A stretch of 64,000 nt of DNA. It comes from Candidatus Woesearchaeota archaeon (GTDB lineage Archaea; Nanobdellota; Nanobdellia; Woesearchaeales; ARS49). Of this stretch, positions 9,282 through 16,470 are shown piece after piece. The DNA is taken from NCBI GenBank assembly GCA_018302815.1, contig JAGVZE010000009.1, positions 120,149 through 184,148 of the forward strand, in the 5' to 3' direction. The position numbers and the translations under genes are program-made. The stretch's first letter is position 1; each line of letters begins with the position of its first letter. The notes below the pieces were generated by a model, which saw only the letters and a list, made by a program, of their open reading frames with translations, searched no databases and was not told the DNA's origin.

Positions 9282-9356
9282 ATGGAACAACAACAACCAA
9301 AACAGAAGAAAGCAAAGAAGGCACCAGAAATGCCTCAACAAAACCAATGCTGCTAA
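9282..9356 (+). CDS. 24-aa Gln/Lys-rich peptide ending Cys-Cys
   Basis: ORF MEQQQPKQKKAKKAPEMPQQ... ending NQCC, too short for the track. Support for expression comes from its setting: a TTAATATATCG TATA-like box at about 9226-9236, a strong GGTGGAGGTGG ribosome-binding site just before the ATG, and a T-rich stretch right after the stop. A free terminal Cys-Cys could bind metal, lipid or a thiol partner. Function unknown. Confidence 0.55.
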   Translation: MEQQQPKQKKAKKAPEMPQQNQCC

Positions 9357-9360
9357 AGCG

Positions 9361-9385
9361 GTTTTGATTTTATTTTTTTGATTAT
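9361..9385 (+). terminator. T-rich terminator after the 24-aa ORF
   Basis: Run gttttgattttatttttttgatt immediately downstream of the stop codon. Oligo-T stretches act as archaeal transcription terminators. Confidence 0.45.
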
Positions 9386-9463
9386 TTCTCATAACTTTTT
9401 CATGCAGAATAAGTCATTTTCGCGCAGCTCGAACTTTTCCAGCAGTTGATTGTGCGCAGAAAG

Positions 9464-9817
9464 TCAAATAACTCGCAGTCTAATCCCAAGCACACCATAT
9501 CTCTCTTCATCAGCCATTGAATAAATCTCTCGACATCTATCTACAGCGCGCTCAACCGTCCAACCCTGAGCATTCCAATCGCTCAAAGAAATATCTGTGA
9601 AAAGTTCCTGAAAAGATGAGTATCTCAACAAACCCACAACTTGCGTTTGAACACGCTCATTCAAATCCGGAAGCAATGAAAAAGTAATCACATCGCCCAG
9701 ATTCAACAGCCGTCTCTTCTCATCGAGCAACCGCACCTCGATAACCTGCTTTCCTTCCTTAATACCATAAAAACCCGCAGAATACAGCCTCATCCGATGA
9801 TTCATAAATGCAGTCAT
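9464..9817 (-). CDS. ASCH-domain protein
   Basis: About 117 aa. The pattern HRMRLYSAGFYGIKEGKQVIEVRL...LNLGDVITFS, then VGLLRYSSFQELF and a C-terminal YGVLGIRLRVI, fits the ASCH (ASC-1 homology) beta-barrel fold, a PUA-related RNA-binding module. The conserved GxKxxExR-like region is present as GIKEGKQVIEVRL. The longer track ORF reaches back into GC-rich intergenic repeat, so I prefer the ATG at 9817 (or 9805). Substrate unknown. Confidence 0.75.
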   Translation of the reverse strand: MTAFMNHRMRLYSAGFYGIKEGKQVIEVRLLDEKRRLLNLGDVITFSLLPDLNERVQTQVVGLLRYSSFQELFTDISLSDWNAQGWTVERAVDRCREIYSMADEERYGVLGIRLRVI

Positions 9818-9960
9818 AAAATATACGCCGGTGCCGGGATTACGCGCCACCGCTCGCTTCACTCGCGCTGGCGAGCTCCTCAACTCGCTTTGCTCGTTGC
9901 GGATAAACCCAAGGGTTCAAATCCAGTAACAAAGGCAACGATACAAAACTTCGTTTTTGA

Positions 9961-10033
9961 AATACGCCGATGTTCGGCTGATTCCGGCAAAGTTTTCTTC
10001 ATTTGAACGCTCGTGCATGACAATTGCAGTACA
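9961..10033. repeat. 73-bp direct repeat, copy 1
   Basis: Runs from aatacgccgatgttcggc to gacaattgcagtaca. Compared with the copy at 13165-13237 the first 31 nt are identical, the middle 21 nt are largely different, and the last 21 nt differ at one position; the two copies have exactly equal length. The conserved left block holds a GCCGA-TGT-TCGGC hairpin. Read on the minus strand it gives the spurious peptide LPESAEHRRI seen in two track ORFs. Confidence 0.85.
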
Positions 10034-10097
10034 CTTAGCGACGACGATGCAGTAATAAATTCACGGAACAATCCCGAAAACGGGCGAAAAACTTATT

Positions 10098-10120
10098 AAG
10101 TAATGATACTTATATTACTT
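10098..10120 (+). promoter_or_regulatory. Operator-like palindrome over the vapBC TATA box
   Basis: aagtaat(N9)attactt is a perfect 7-bp inverted repeat surrounding the TATA-like gatacttat, about 27 nt before the vapB start. A strong AGGAGG site follows at 10133-10138. The arrangement fits autorepression by the antitoxin. Confidence 0.6.
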
Positions 10121-10146
10121 ATTGAATGAAATAGGAGGACAGCACT

Positions 10147-10368
10147 ATGGTAAACATGACGTTAGCAATCCCAGAAGAAATGAACAAGATCATGAAAAAA
10201 CATACGGAAATCAGGTGGAGTGAGATAGCACGCAAAGCAATGTGGCAGTATGCTGTACAGATTGAACGAATGGAGCGCATCCTCTCGAAAAGCAAGCTTA
10301 CAGAAAAAGATGCAGAAGAGATCGGAGAGAAAATAAAAAAAGGGTTACACAAGAGATACTATCAATGA
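10147..10368 (+). CDS. VapB-like antitoxin
   Basis: 73-aa protein with a ribbon-helix-helix-like N-terminus (MTLAIPEEMNKIMKKH, WSEIARKAMWQYA) and a charged C-terminus that would wrap the toxin. The stop overlaps the start of the PIN-domain gene by 4 nt, the usual antitoxin-toxin arrangement. It is probably autoregulated through the upstream palindrome. Confidence 0.85.
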   Translation: MVNMTLAIPEEMNKIMKKHTEIRWSEIARKAMWQYAVQIERMERILSKSKLTEKDAEEIGEKIKKGLHKRYYQ

Positions 10369-10787
10369 AGCTTGTTCCCGATACGAATATTCTTATTGCC
10401 GCCCTCGTCCGATCAGGAGTTTCTCGCGAAATTCTGCTTCATCCCTCCATTGAATTCATTCTCCCTGAATACGCGCTTGAAGAAGTCGAGAAGAACTGGC
10501 CGGAAATTTTGAAGAAATCAAGATTGCCCGAAGACGAACTTCGCATAATCTTTGATGATATCAAACAAAAGATAACGATAGTGCCATTTGAGGAAATTAC
10601 AGAACTCAAGAAAGCTGCTGAGATCATGGACTCGATACACCCCAACGACTCCCCCTTCATCGCGCTTGCATTGTCAGTTAGGAACGACGGAATTTGGAGT
10701 CAAGACAAACATTTCGAGCAAAAGAAAGTTGTAAAAGTTTGGAAGACGCAAGATTTAATACACTATCTTGAAATAACTCACGCATGA
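10365..10787 (+). CDS. VapC-like PIN-domain ribonuclease toxin
   Basis: 140-aa PIN-domain protein. Visible acidic active-site positions are PDTNIL (D near residue 6), the EYALEEVEKN glutamates, HPNDSPFIALAL (D near residue 88) and WSQDKHF (D near 104). This quartet is typical of Mg-dependent VapC RNases, which cut tRNA or rRNA. It overlaps the antitoxin gene upstream and the winged-helix gene downstream by 4 nt each, so three genes form one operon. Confidence 0.88.
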   Translation: MKLVPDTNILIAALVRSGVSREILLHPSIEFILPEYALEEVEKNWPEILKKSRLPEDELRIIFDDIKQKITIVPFEEITELKKAAEIMDSIHPNDSPFIALALSVRNDGIWSQDKHFEQKKVVKVWKTQDLIHYLEITHA

Positions 10788-11119
10788 ACCGCAGCTCAAA
10801 TAACAAAACTCCGCTCAGACTCGTATTCGGAGACTCCCCAACATCCAAAATACTCGATTTTCTCATTGACAACCAAGAATTCGACTACAGCCTAACAAAT
10901 ATCTCAGAAGGAGCAGAAATCGCATGGAGCACTCTGCACGAATTCTGGTCTGACCTTGTGAAATTGGGAATTGTGAGAAAAACAAGAAAGATAGGACGGG
11001 CTGAATTGTACAAACTCAACCTGGAAAATCCATTGGTCAAAAAGTTAATCGAGATAGATATCCTTGTTTCAAAACAACTCATTCAACTCGAGATTGAGAA
11101 ACAGAAGATTGTAGCGTAA
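10784..11119 (+). CDS. winged-helix DNA-binding protein, third gene of the vapBC operon
   Basis: 111 aa. The central part (SLTNISEGAEIAWSTLHEFWSDLVKLGIVRKTRKIGRAELYKLN) is a winged helix-turn-helix with a recognition helix and beta wing, followed by a C-terminal helix for dimerisation. This family commonly sits beside archaeal toxin or nucleotidyltransferase genes. Its 4-nt overlap with the toxin suggests a co-regulator. Confidence 0.75.
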   Translation: MNRSSNNKTPLRLVFGDSPTSKILDFLIDNQEFDYSLTNISEGAEIAWSTLHEFWSDLVKLGIVRKTRKIGRAELYKLNLENPLVKKLIEIDILVSKQLIQLEIEKQKIVA

Positions 11120-11150
11120 AACCGGATGAAACAATAGTGCACTACAGAAT

Positions 11151-11615
11151 CTATTTTATTCTCAGTTTAGGATCGTCTTTAAAACATTTAGGCGCGACCA
11201 GGCCTTTGCCCCTTACTTCAAAACATTTAGCTATTTTCTGTACCACTTCATAATATTCATGTTGGTCCTTTACTCTGATCTTTATCAAATAATCATAGTC
11301 CCCAGTTATGAAAAATATTTCTTGTATTTCTTCAATCTTTTTAAGGTCTTGAATTGGTTTCTCTAGATCCATTTCTTTACCCAATTTTGCTTGCCCAAAA
11401 ATGAAAGCTACAAAGTTCTTTTCAACTTTTTCTGGATCAATTAAAACCGTACAGCCAGTAATAATTTTTTCTTTAGACAATTTATTCAACCTTGCTTGCA
11501 CTGTAGAGGAGGGTAAGTGTAGTTTATGGGCTATTTTAGTTATTCTAGGCACACATAAATCTTCTTCTTGGATTAAATTCAGGATTTTTTTGTCGATTGG
11601 TTTTATTTTAAACAC
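11151..11615 (-). CDS. Lrp/AsnC family transcriptional regulator
   Basis: 154 aa. N-terminal helix-turn-helix (IDKKILNLIQEEDLCVPRITKIAHKLHLPSSTVQARLNKL) followed by the RAM ligand-binding/oligomerisation domain (VAFIFGQAKL..., FFITGDYDYLIKIRVKD). Divergent from the aminotransferase gene, with an AT-rich shared promoter region between them. It probably regulates itself and that enzyme in response to an amino acid. Codon use is noticeably more AT-rich than in the RNA polymerase cluster. Confidence 0.92.
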   Translation of the reverse strand: MFKIKPIDKKILNLIQEEDLCVPRITKIAHKLHLPSSTVQARLNKLSKEKIITGCTVLIDPEKVEKNFVAFIFGQAKLGKEMDLEKPIQDLKKIEEIQEIFFITGDYDYLIKIRVKDQHEYYEVVQKIAKCFEVRGKGLVAPKCFKDDPKLRIK

Positions 11616-11721
11616 ATTCTTGCCTCATTCTCGTACACTATACATAAAGTATCTAATTATATATAAACTTTACGAAAATCTGCCAGATAAACTGATAAAA
11701 AATGTACAATGTACTTATCAT

Positions 11722-12972
11722 ATGAATACTGGAATCATTGGAAAATGTATGAAAATGCCCATATCTAGCAAGATATTCACTAAAGGCGAAGGGGCGTATA
11801 TTTTTGATAGTGATAACCAAAAATACATAGATATGATGAGCGGTGCTTCTGTAGCCATATTTGGTTATGGGAATAACTGTTTTACTGAAGCTTATTCTAA
11901 ATCCGCGAATAGTATTCAACATACTTGTTTTTGCTATGCTCCAAATGACTGGGCAATCAAATATGCTGAGAAAATTGCGAAAACTACTCCTGGAAAATTT
12001 AGCAAAAAAGTAGTGTATGGGCTGTCCGGAAGCGATGCAATGGACGGCGCAGTTAAGATGGCCAGAGCATATACAAAAAAGGAAGGCATCATTTCTTTTA
12101 AGAATAGTTATCATGGATCAACAGGCATATCGATTAACGTTACGTCTTGGAAAGGGATTTCAAAAATCACGAAAAATCACCACCATATTCATTTTCCAAA
12201 AAATAAGGAAGAAGAGAAGAGTTCATTAAAAATCATCAGAGGAATTGTTAAAAATAAAGAAGTTGCCGCAATTGTTTCTGAACCCATTCAAGGCGATGCA
12301 GGAGTTATAATCCCTACAACAACTTTTATCAAATCTATATGGGAAATTTGTAGACAAAACAACATGGTGACAATTGTGGATGAAGTTCAAACGGGAATGG
12401 GACGAACCGGTAAATTTTGGGCGATAGAACACTTTGGAGTTATCCCCGATATCATTGTGGCTGCCAAATCAATTACGGCCGGATACATTCCGATGAGCGC
12501 CATTATTGGAAGAGAGCCGATCGTAGATTCAATAGAAAAAGGACAACACGTTTTTACTTATGCGGGTCATCCACCCTCCTGTGCTATTGCGATGGAAGTG
12601 ATTAATCAAATAGAATCAGGAAGTATTATCGATCATGTCAATGACGTGGGCAGTTATTTCATCTCAAAAATCAAAGAAATAAAATCAAGCATCATTAAAG
12701 ATGTGAGAGGAAAAGGATTGATGATTGGAATTGAAGTAGATCCAAAAATTGCCAAGATAATTATTGCCCGCTGTTTTGAAAAAGGAATTTACTTCGGAAT
12801 TTTTGGGACAAAAAATGAAGTAATTAGAATTGAACCTCCATTAATCATAGATAAAAAAATCATCGATAAAACTATATCGATTTTTTCAAAAGTTATTAAA
12901 GAAGTAGAAACCAATAAAATACCAGAACACATACTGGACCAAGCAGGAAAGATGGTAAGTATCGGAAACTAG
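11722..12972 (+). CDS. class III pyridoxal-phosphate aminotransferase (or amino-acid racemase)
   Basis: 416-aa fold-type I PLP enzyme. It shows DEVQTGMGRTGKFWAIEHFGV, the PLP-lysine segment AAKSITAGYIPMSAIIGR, and GLSGSDAMDGAVKMARAYT near the phosphate-binding region. I begin at ATG 11722, because the longer track ORF overlaps the divergent Lrp gene; MKMPISSKIF slightly downstream is an alternative. A TATATATAAAC box lies at about 11655. Class III enzymes paired with Lrp regulators in archaea include 4-aminobutyrate-type transaminases and broad-specificity amino-acid racemases; the substrate cannot be told here. Low GC suggests transfer. Confidence 0.9.
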   Translation: MNTGIIGKCMKMPISSKIFTKGEGAYIFDSDNQKYIDMMSGASVAIFGYGNNCFTEAYSKSANSIQHTCFCYAPNDWAIKYAEKIAKTTPGKFSKKVVYGLSGSDAMDGAVKMARAYTKKEGIISFKNSYHGSTGISINVTSWKGISKITKNHHHIHFPKNKEEEKSSLKIIRGIVKNKEVAAIVSEPIQGDAGVIIPTTTFIKSIWEICRQNNMVTIVDEVQTGMGRTGKFWAIEHFGVIPDIIVAAKSITAGYIPMSAIIGREPIVDSIEKGQHVFTYAGHPPSCAIAMEVINQIESGSIIDHVNDVGSYFISKIKEIKSSIIKDVRGKGLMIGIEVDPKIAKIIIARCFEKGIYFGIFGTKNEVIRIEPPLIIDKKIIDKTISIFSKVIKEVETNKIPEHILDQAGKMVSIGN

Positions 12973-13388
12973 TTTAAAAAAGGCCAGTTCAGTTAGTTAG
13001 AGAGGATTCACATTCTTCGATCATCTTTGCTCCGCTCATTCCACGCTTGAATTGCGTAACTATTCGCCAATTGAATTTTAAACATCAAAAAATGGCAAAG
13101 ATATTGATCTACAATTACCGGTTCAAATCATTTAACACGTGATGTAACTGCACAAAGTGCTAAAAATACGCCGATGTTCGGCTGATTCCGGCAAAATATT
13201 GCTTCTATACACCCTAGTGCATGACAATCGCAGTACAAGAAAATCTAATATGAAACAATACCGTTCGAAAAAGTGACGCACATCGACATTATCAAAAAAC
13301 CTCCCAAATTTCCACTTCTTAAATTGTAAGAAAATGCGAGCGTTGCTAAAGGGAAACATTTTTATAAGATTTGTTATTTTGTTAAAGC
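12973..13388. other. 416-bp intergenic stretch
   Basis: No supported gene. It contains a T-arm-like GGTTCAAATC at 13120-13129, copy 2 of the 73-bp repeat, and a TTTTTATAAGATTTG promoter at about 13360-13374 for the plus-strand gene at 13389. Confidence 0.6.
13165..13237. repeat. 73-bp direct repeat, copy 2
   Basis: Same orientation as copy 1, 3,204 bp downstream. The left 31 nt (aatacgccgatgttcggc...) and most of the right 21 nt (gtgcatgacaat.gcagtaca) are conserved around a divergent 21-nt centre. The two copies bracket the vapBC operon and the low-GC Lrp/aminotransferase genes. Confidence 0.85.
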
Positions 13389-13589
13389 ATGGTAAGATAC
13401 GTATGCAAAGGGAGCTGCAAAGGCTCAGTAATTGAAGAAGAATTCAACACCGGAAAGAAAACATGTGCAACAAATGGTTGTGAGAATTTTGGAAATCCAT
13501 TGGTTCCAGAAGAGACCGCGTCAGAACATCCTATGCCGGAGAAATCTGAAGCGCCTGCAGAACAGCCAGCGCAAGAACCAAAACAATAA
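13389..13589 (+). CDS. small Cys-rich (zinc-ribbon-like) protein
   Basis: 66 aa. The N-terminal half holds four main cysteines (YVCKGSCKG ... KKTCATNGCENFGNP), a C-x3-C...C-x4-C zinc-ribbon-like pattern; the C-terminal half is Pro/Glu/Ala-rich and likely disordered. A good TATA box (tttttataagattt) lies about 27 nt upstream of the ATG and a T-run follows the stop. Function unknown. Confidence 0.75.
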   Translation: MVRYVCKGSCKGSVIEEEFNTGKKTCATNGCENFGNPLVPEETASEHPMPEKSEAPAEQPAQEPKQ

Positions 13590-13936
13590 AACTTCTTTGC
13601 AAGCACAAATTTTTTATTTTTTAATTAACCACACTCTAAGAATTCCCTACCTTTTTGGCAGGTGTAAACCGATTCCGATTTTTGCCAGTCATTCCATGCT
13701 TCATTTTTTCCTTGAAATTTTGCGAATCCAGGCTCAAATCCAACTTGGCAACGCAAGATTTATGAGTTTCAAAGCTAAACCACTCCCGGAACAAGCAAGA
13801 AAAGCGCAATTCCGGCAAAAACCATGCAGAAACTCAACATTTCCCAACAAACCACATTCCAAAAAACACTCAAAATAGTGTCTTCTATAGACGAGAAAAA
13901 GTCCGCCCTTGGAATCAAGGTCCAAAGGCGGGAATA
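13590..13936. other. 347-bp gap between the Cys-rich gene and tRNA-Asp
   Basis: It begins with a T-rich terminator (attttttattttttaatt, about 13609-13625). I see no convincing gene in the rest. A possible minus-strand 22-codon ORF (MKHGMTGKNRNRF...) is too weak to call. Confidence 0.5.
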
Positions 13937-14009
13937 CGCCGGGACCGGGATTTGAACCCGGGTTGCAAGCGCGACAGGCTCGCGTGCTAGACCGCTACAC
14001 TATCCCGGC
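13937..14009 (-). tRNA. tRNA-Asp(GUC)
   Basis: Minus strand: acceptor GCCGGGA/TCCCGGC, D arm GTGT...GCAC, anticodon stem-loop CGAGC-CTGTCGC-GCTTG with anticodon GTC, 4-nt variable loop, T arm CCGGG-TTCAAAT-CCCGG, discriminator G. No intron; CCA is not encoded. 73 nt. Confidence 0.95.
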
Positions 14010-14052
14010 AATAGGCGAACTGAGCAGAGACTTGATTTATAAATGTTACTGG

Positions 14053-14802
14053 TCAATACAGCTTCTGCTCACTGCCGTCTTGCGTGCGGTAAAGACTGTA
14101 TGGGTCGCGCACGAAAACATACCAGTTTGCCTTGCGGTCTTCTGCAGAAGGTTTATCGAATCTGTGCAGGTGAAACTCGCCAAGAACACGCCCCTGCAAT
14201 TTCCCAATATTATCTCCGTACAAAAGAGAAAGATCCAGATTCGCCATATAATCAGACTGGAACAAATACTGGTCGATTACAGACCTGTTCCTAGTTCGCA
14301 CACAATCATCTATCAGCGAGCTAGAAACTCCAAGCATATCACTCACCAATGATTTTCTTTCTTGAAGAACATCAAATTCGTTGGGCGCGAACAGAAACTC
14401 TTCTGCCAGCTCCTCGTTGATTGTTTTTCCAACATAAAACCGCAAAAACCTGCCCTGCTCATCCTCGTCAAGGCAAAGAATGCCCGCAAGTTCGGTGTAC
14501 TGCCGCCTCGCATCCTCATCAAACAAATCATCGAGCGCGACTTTTGTGCGAGCATCCAGAAAGGCGCTGCGAATCGCATCGTTTGATGGCATCTGCCCTG
14601 ACAACCGATAATCGCGCGTCAACGCTCCAGCCGCGCGCACATGATAGTCAAGAAAAGCGTTCCTTTGCGGTCGAATAGACGAGAATGAAATACCTGCAAG
14701 CGCCGCCTCAAACATCAAAAGAGCGCACAAACCACGCTTCAAAAAAGACTTAGCCCTGCCCGCCTTAAAAAATGAGGATAACTCTGGTTTTTTCAATGGC
14801 AC
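14053..14802 (-). CDS. membrane-anchored protein, unknown; possible JAMM-like motif
   Basis: About 249 aa. One hydrophobic segment follows a basic N-terminus (KRGLCALLMFEAALAGISF), so the rest probably faces outside. The track begins at a TTG; I prefer the GTG at 14802, which has GGAGG about 10 nt upstream and a CTTATAAATC box near 14845. Near the C-terminus, GEFHLHRFDKPSAEDRK resembles the H-x-H...PS-x2-D core of JAMM/Mov34 metalloproteases, but I cannot place the upstream catalytic Glu, so enzymatic activity is uncertain. Confidence 0.6.
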   Translation of the reverse strand: MPLKKPELSSFFKAGRAKSFLKRGLCALLMFEAALAGISFSSIRPQRNAFLDYHVRAAGALTRDYRLSGQMPSNDAIRSAFLDARTKVALDDLFDEDARRQYTELAGILCLDEDEQGRFLRFYVGKTINEELAEEFLFAPNEFDVLQERKSLVSDMLGVSSSLIDDCVRTRNRSVIDQYLFQSDYMANLDLSLLYGDNIGKLQGRVLGEFHLHRFDKPSAEDRKANWYVFVRDPYSLYRTQDGSEQKLY

Positions 14803-14862
14803 CCGCTTTTTCCTCCAGAACAAAACATATCATATACTTAAAACAAATGAGATTTATAAGCG

Positions 14863-15699
14863 TCACGACACGTTTATGATTTGCTTTTCTTTAGAAACAG
14901 AAAGCATTCCGCAAGCGGCATTTGAATCAATTCCCTTTGTAGTTCGAATTATAGTCTTGAACCCTGCATCGATGAGCGCCTGCTTGAACGCCTCGCACTT
15001 CTCTTTCTGCGGACGGCTGAACGCTATGCCAGTCACAGGATTGTACGGAATCAAATTGACCACAACGAATGGAACCTGTTTCAGAAGAATTCCCAACTCC
15101 TTTGCATTCTCCGGCGAATCATTCACGCCATCAATCAGGACGTACTCAATCATCAACTCATTCTTCTTACGCAAAGGATAATCCTTGCACGCCGCAAAAA
15201 CATCAGCAATCGGATACTTCGCGTTCAAAGGAACAATCTTTTGACGCAGTTCATCATTTGGCGCGTGAAGCGAAAGCGCGAGCTTGCACTGAGTGTCTTT
15301 CCCTAACGCGCGAATCTTATCAGGAATGCCAACCGTGCTCACAGTTATTTTCTGCCAGCTAAGGCCTCGTTTTCTTAAAATGTTCACCGCGTCAACAACA
15401 TTCTGATAATTATGAAGCGGCTCGCCCATACCCATAAACACGACATTCGTTATCTTTCCGTGCCCACTCATCAAATCAAACTGGCCGATAATCTCATCAC
15501 TTGTGAGATTTCTAGTGAAACCCATCTTACCTGTCGCACAAAACGCGCACTTCATCGCGCAGCCAACCTGCGAAGAAAGACACGCGCAAATGGTTCGCTT
15601 ATGAATTATGAGAACGCTTTCAACAAACCTGCCATCATCTAACTTGACAAGAAACTTACGAGTGCCATCACTTGCTATCGATTCATGAGCTATTTCCAT
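14863..15699 (-). CDS. RlmN-like radical SAM rRNA methyltransferase, N-terminally short
   Basis: 278 aa. It has the RlmN/Cfr signature: TICACLSSQVGCAMKCAFCATG with the Cx3Cx2C iron-sulphur motif, MGMGEPLHN, LALSLHAPND, and the C-terminal DSNAACGML cysteine that forms the methyl-carrying adduct with the partner Cys. Family members methylate adenine C2 or C8 in 23S rRNA or tRNA. Bacterial RlmN is about 350-380 aa; the N-terminal helical accessory domain is missing. The archaeal host and the missing domain leave the substrate open. Confidence 0.88.
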   Translation of the reverse strand: MEIAHESIASDGTRKFLVKLDDGRFVESVLIIHKRTICACLSSQVGCAMKCAFCATGKMGFTRNLTSDEIIGQFDLMSGHGKITNVVFMGMGEPLHNYQNVVDAVNILRKRGLSWQKITVSTVGIPDKIRALGKDTQCKLALSLHAPNDELRQKIVPLNAKYPIADVFAACKDYPLRKKNELMIEYVLIDGVNDSPENAKELGILLKQVPFVVVNLIPYNPVTGIAFSRPQKEKCEAFKQALIDAGFKTIIRTTKGIDSNAACGMLSVSKEKQIINVS

Positions 15700-15731
15700 A
15701 CAAAATACGCTAAAATAAGGGTTTAAAAGGG

Positions 15732-16427
15732 TTACTTGTCAGTCTCTTCTTTTCGCCAAAGAACCTGCCTATTCAAAATGCCACCCAAAGCCTCACGCAT
15801 ATACACAGGACTCTTCGGATCATACCCATCAGAACGAAGCGGATCGTATTCTAACGCCACCATATCACACAAATACGCCAAATGCTCGCTGCCCTCGCCA
15901 ACGCCAAACATATCAGTCCAGCCCTGAAGAGCGGCGACCTGCCTATCAATTGAAAGAGCGATACCCGCATTCTTGAAATCATTTAACATCTGAGCGAAAC
16001 GCTCCTTGAAAAGATCGTGATCAATGAATTCGCCTTCTCCATCCCTATCCATATCATCAAGTTGGTGAACATACTCGTGGACTATGGCGCGCACGCCCAA
16101 CCGCCTTAACTGCTCAGCGGGAATTATGACCTTTCGTCCAACACCATTCAACGTGCAAAGAGACGCAAGATTAGACCAAACAGTAGTTCCGGCAGCATAA
16201 CCTCCTGCAGCGGGACCCGCGACCAGAGGAATATCCTTAATCGCCTCATACGCCTGCGGAGTGAAATAGTGACGCAATACTGCGTCCAAATCCCGATTCT
16301 CCTCACGCGCGAACTCTTGCGCAGGAAGATACTCTTCGAGGGACGTGACCTCTCTAGTACCCGCGCACCCTGACAATCCAAGAGCGAAAGCCGCCGATGC
16401 GAGAAATGAATTGAACCTGTTTTTCAC
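15732..16427 (-). CDS. lipoprotein zinc metallopeptidase (HExxH)
   Basis: About 231 aa. A signal peptide ends in the lipobox-like ALGLSGC (Cys at about 21), so the protein is probably lipid-anchored outside the membrane. The motif AIVHEYVHQLDD (HExxH) marks a zincin, with a downstream EGSEHLAYLCDMVALEYD that could supply the third ligand. I place the start at GTG 16427, about 27 nt after a TTTATTAATA box (leaderless); the track start overlaps the upstream gene. It probably acts on cell-surface proteins. Confidence 0.75.
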   Translation of the reverse strand: MKNRFNSFLASAAFALGLSGCAGTREVTSLEEYLPAQEFAREENRDLDAVLRHYFTPQAYEAIKDIPLVAGPAAGGYAAGTTVWSNLASLCTLNGVGRKVIIPAEQLRRLGVRAIVHEYVHQLDDMDRDGEGEFIDHDLFKERFAQMLNDFKNAGIALSIDRQVAALQGWTDMFGVGEGSEHLAYLCDMVALEYDPLRSDGYDPKSPVYMREALGGILNRQVLWRKEETDK

Positions 16428-16470
16428 GAAAAAAAGTCCAATCTTGGATATTAATAAAGCTGACGACACA

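Larger units (their letters stand above)
9818..10146. other. Intergenic stretch with GC-rich inverted repeats, T-arm-like relic and 73-bp repeat
   Basis: No gene is supported here. It holds GC-rich self-complementary sequence (cgctcgcttcactcgcgctggcgagc, about 9850-9876), a GGTTCAAATCC T-arm-like motif at 9914-9924 that does not close into a full tRNA, copy 1 of a 73-bp repeat (9961-10033), and the vapBC promoter/operator. Confidence 0.6.

Noticed and set aside
9826-9945. Possible intron-containing tRNA near 9.8-9.9 kb
   Set aside because: GGGTTCAAATCC resembles a T arm, but the stem has mismatches and no acceptor or anticodon stem can be paired on either strand.
9880-10071. Track ORF 9880-10071 (and 13132-13359) sharing LPESAEHRRI, a possible protein family
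   Set aside because: The shared peptide is the minus-strand reading of the 73-bp repeat; the central part is not conserved as protein, so this is not coding conservation.
11401-11721. Upstream extension of the aminotransferase ORF
   Set aside because: It overlaps the divergent Lrp gene and the promoter; the conserved protein begins near ATG 11722.
13636-13818. Minus-strand ORF containing MKHGMTGKNRNRF
   Set aside because: No clear promoter, ribosome-binding site or recognisable family; could be chance.
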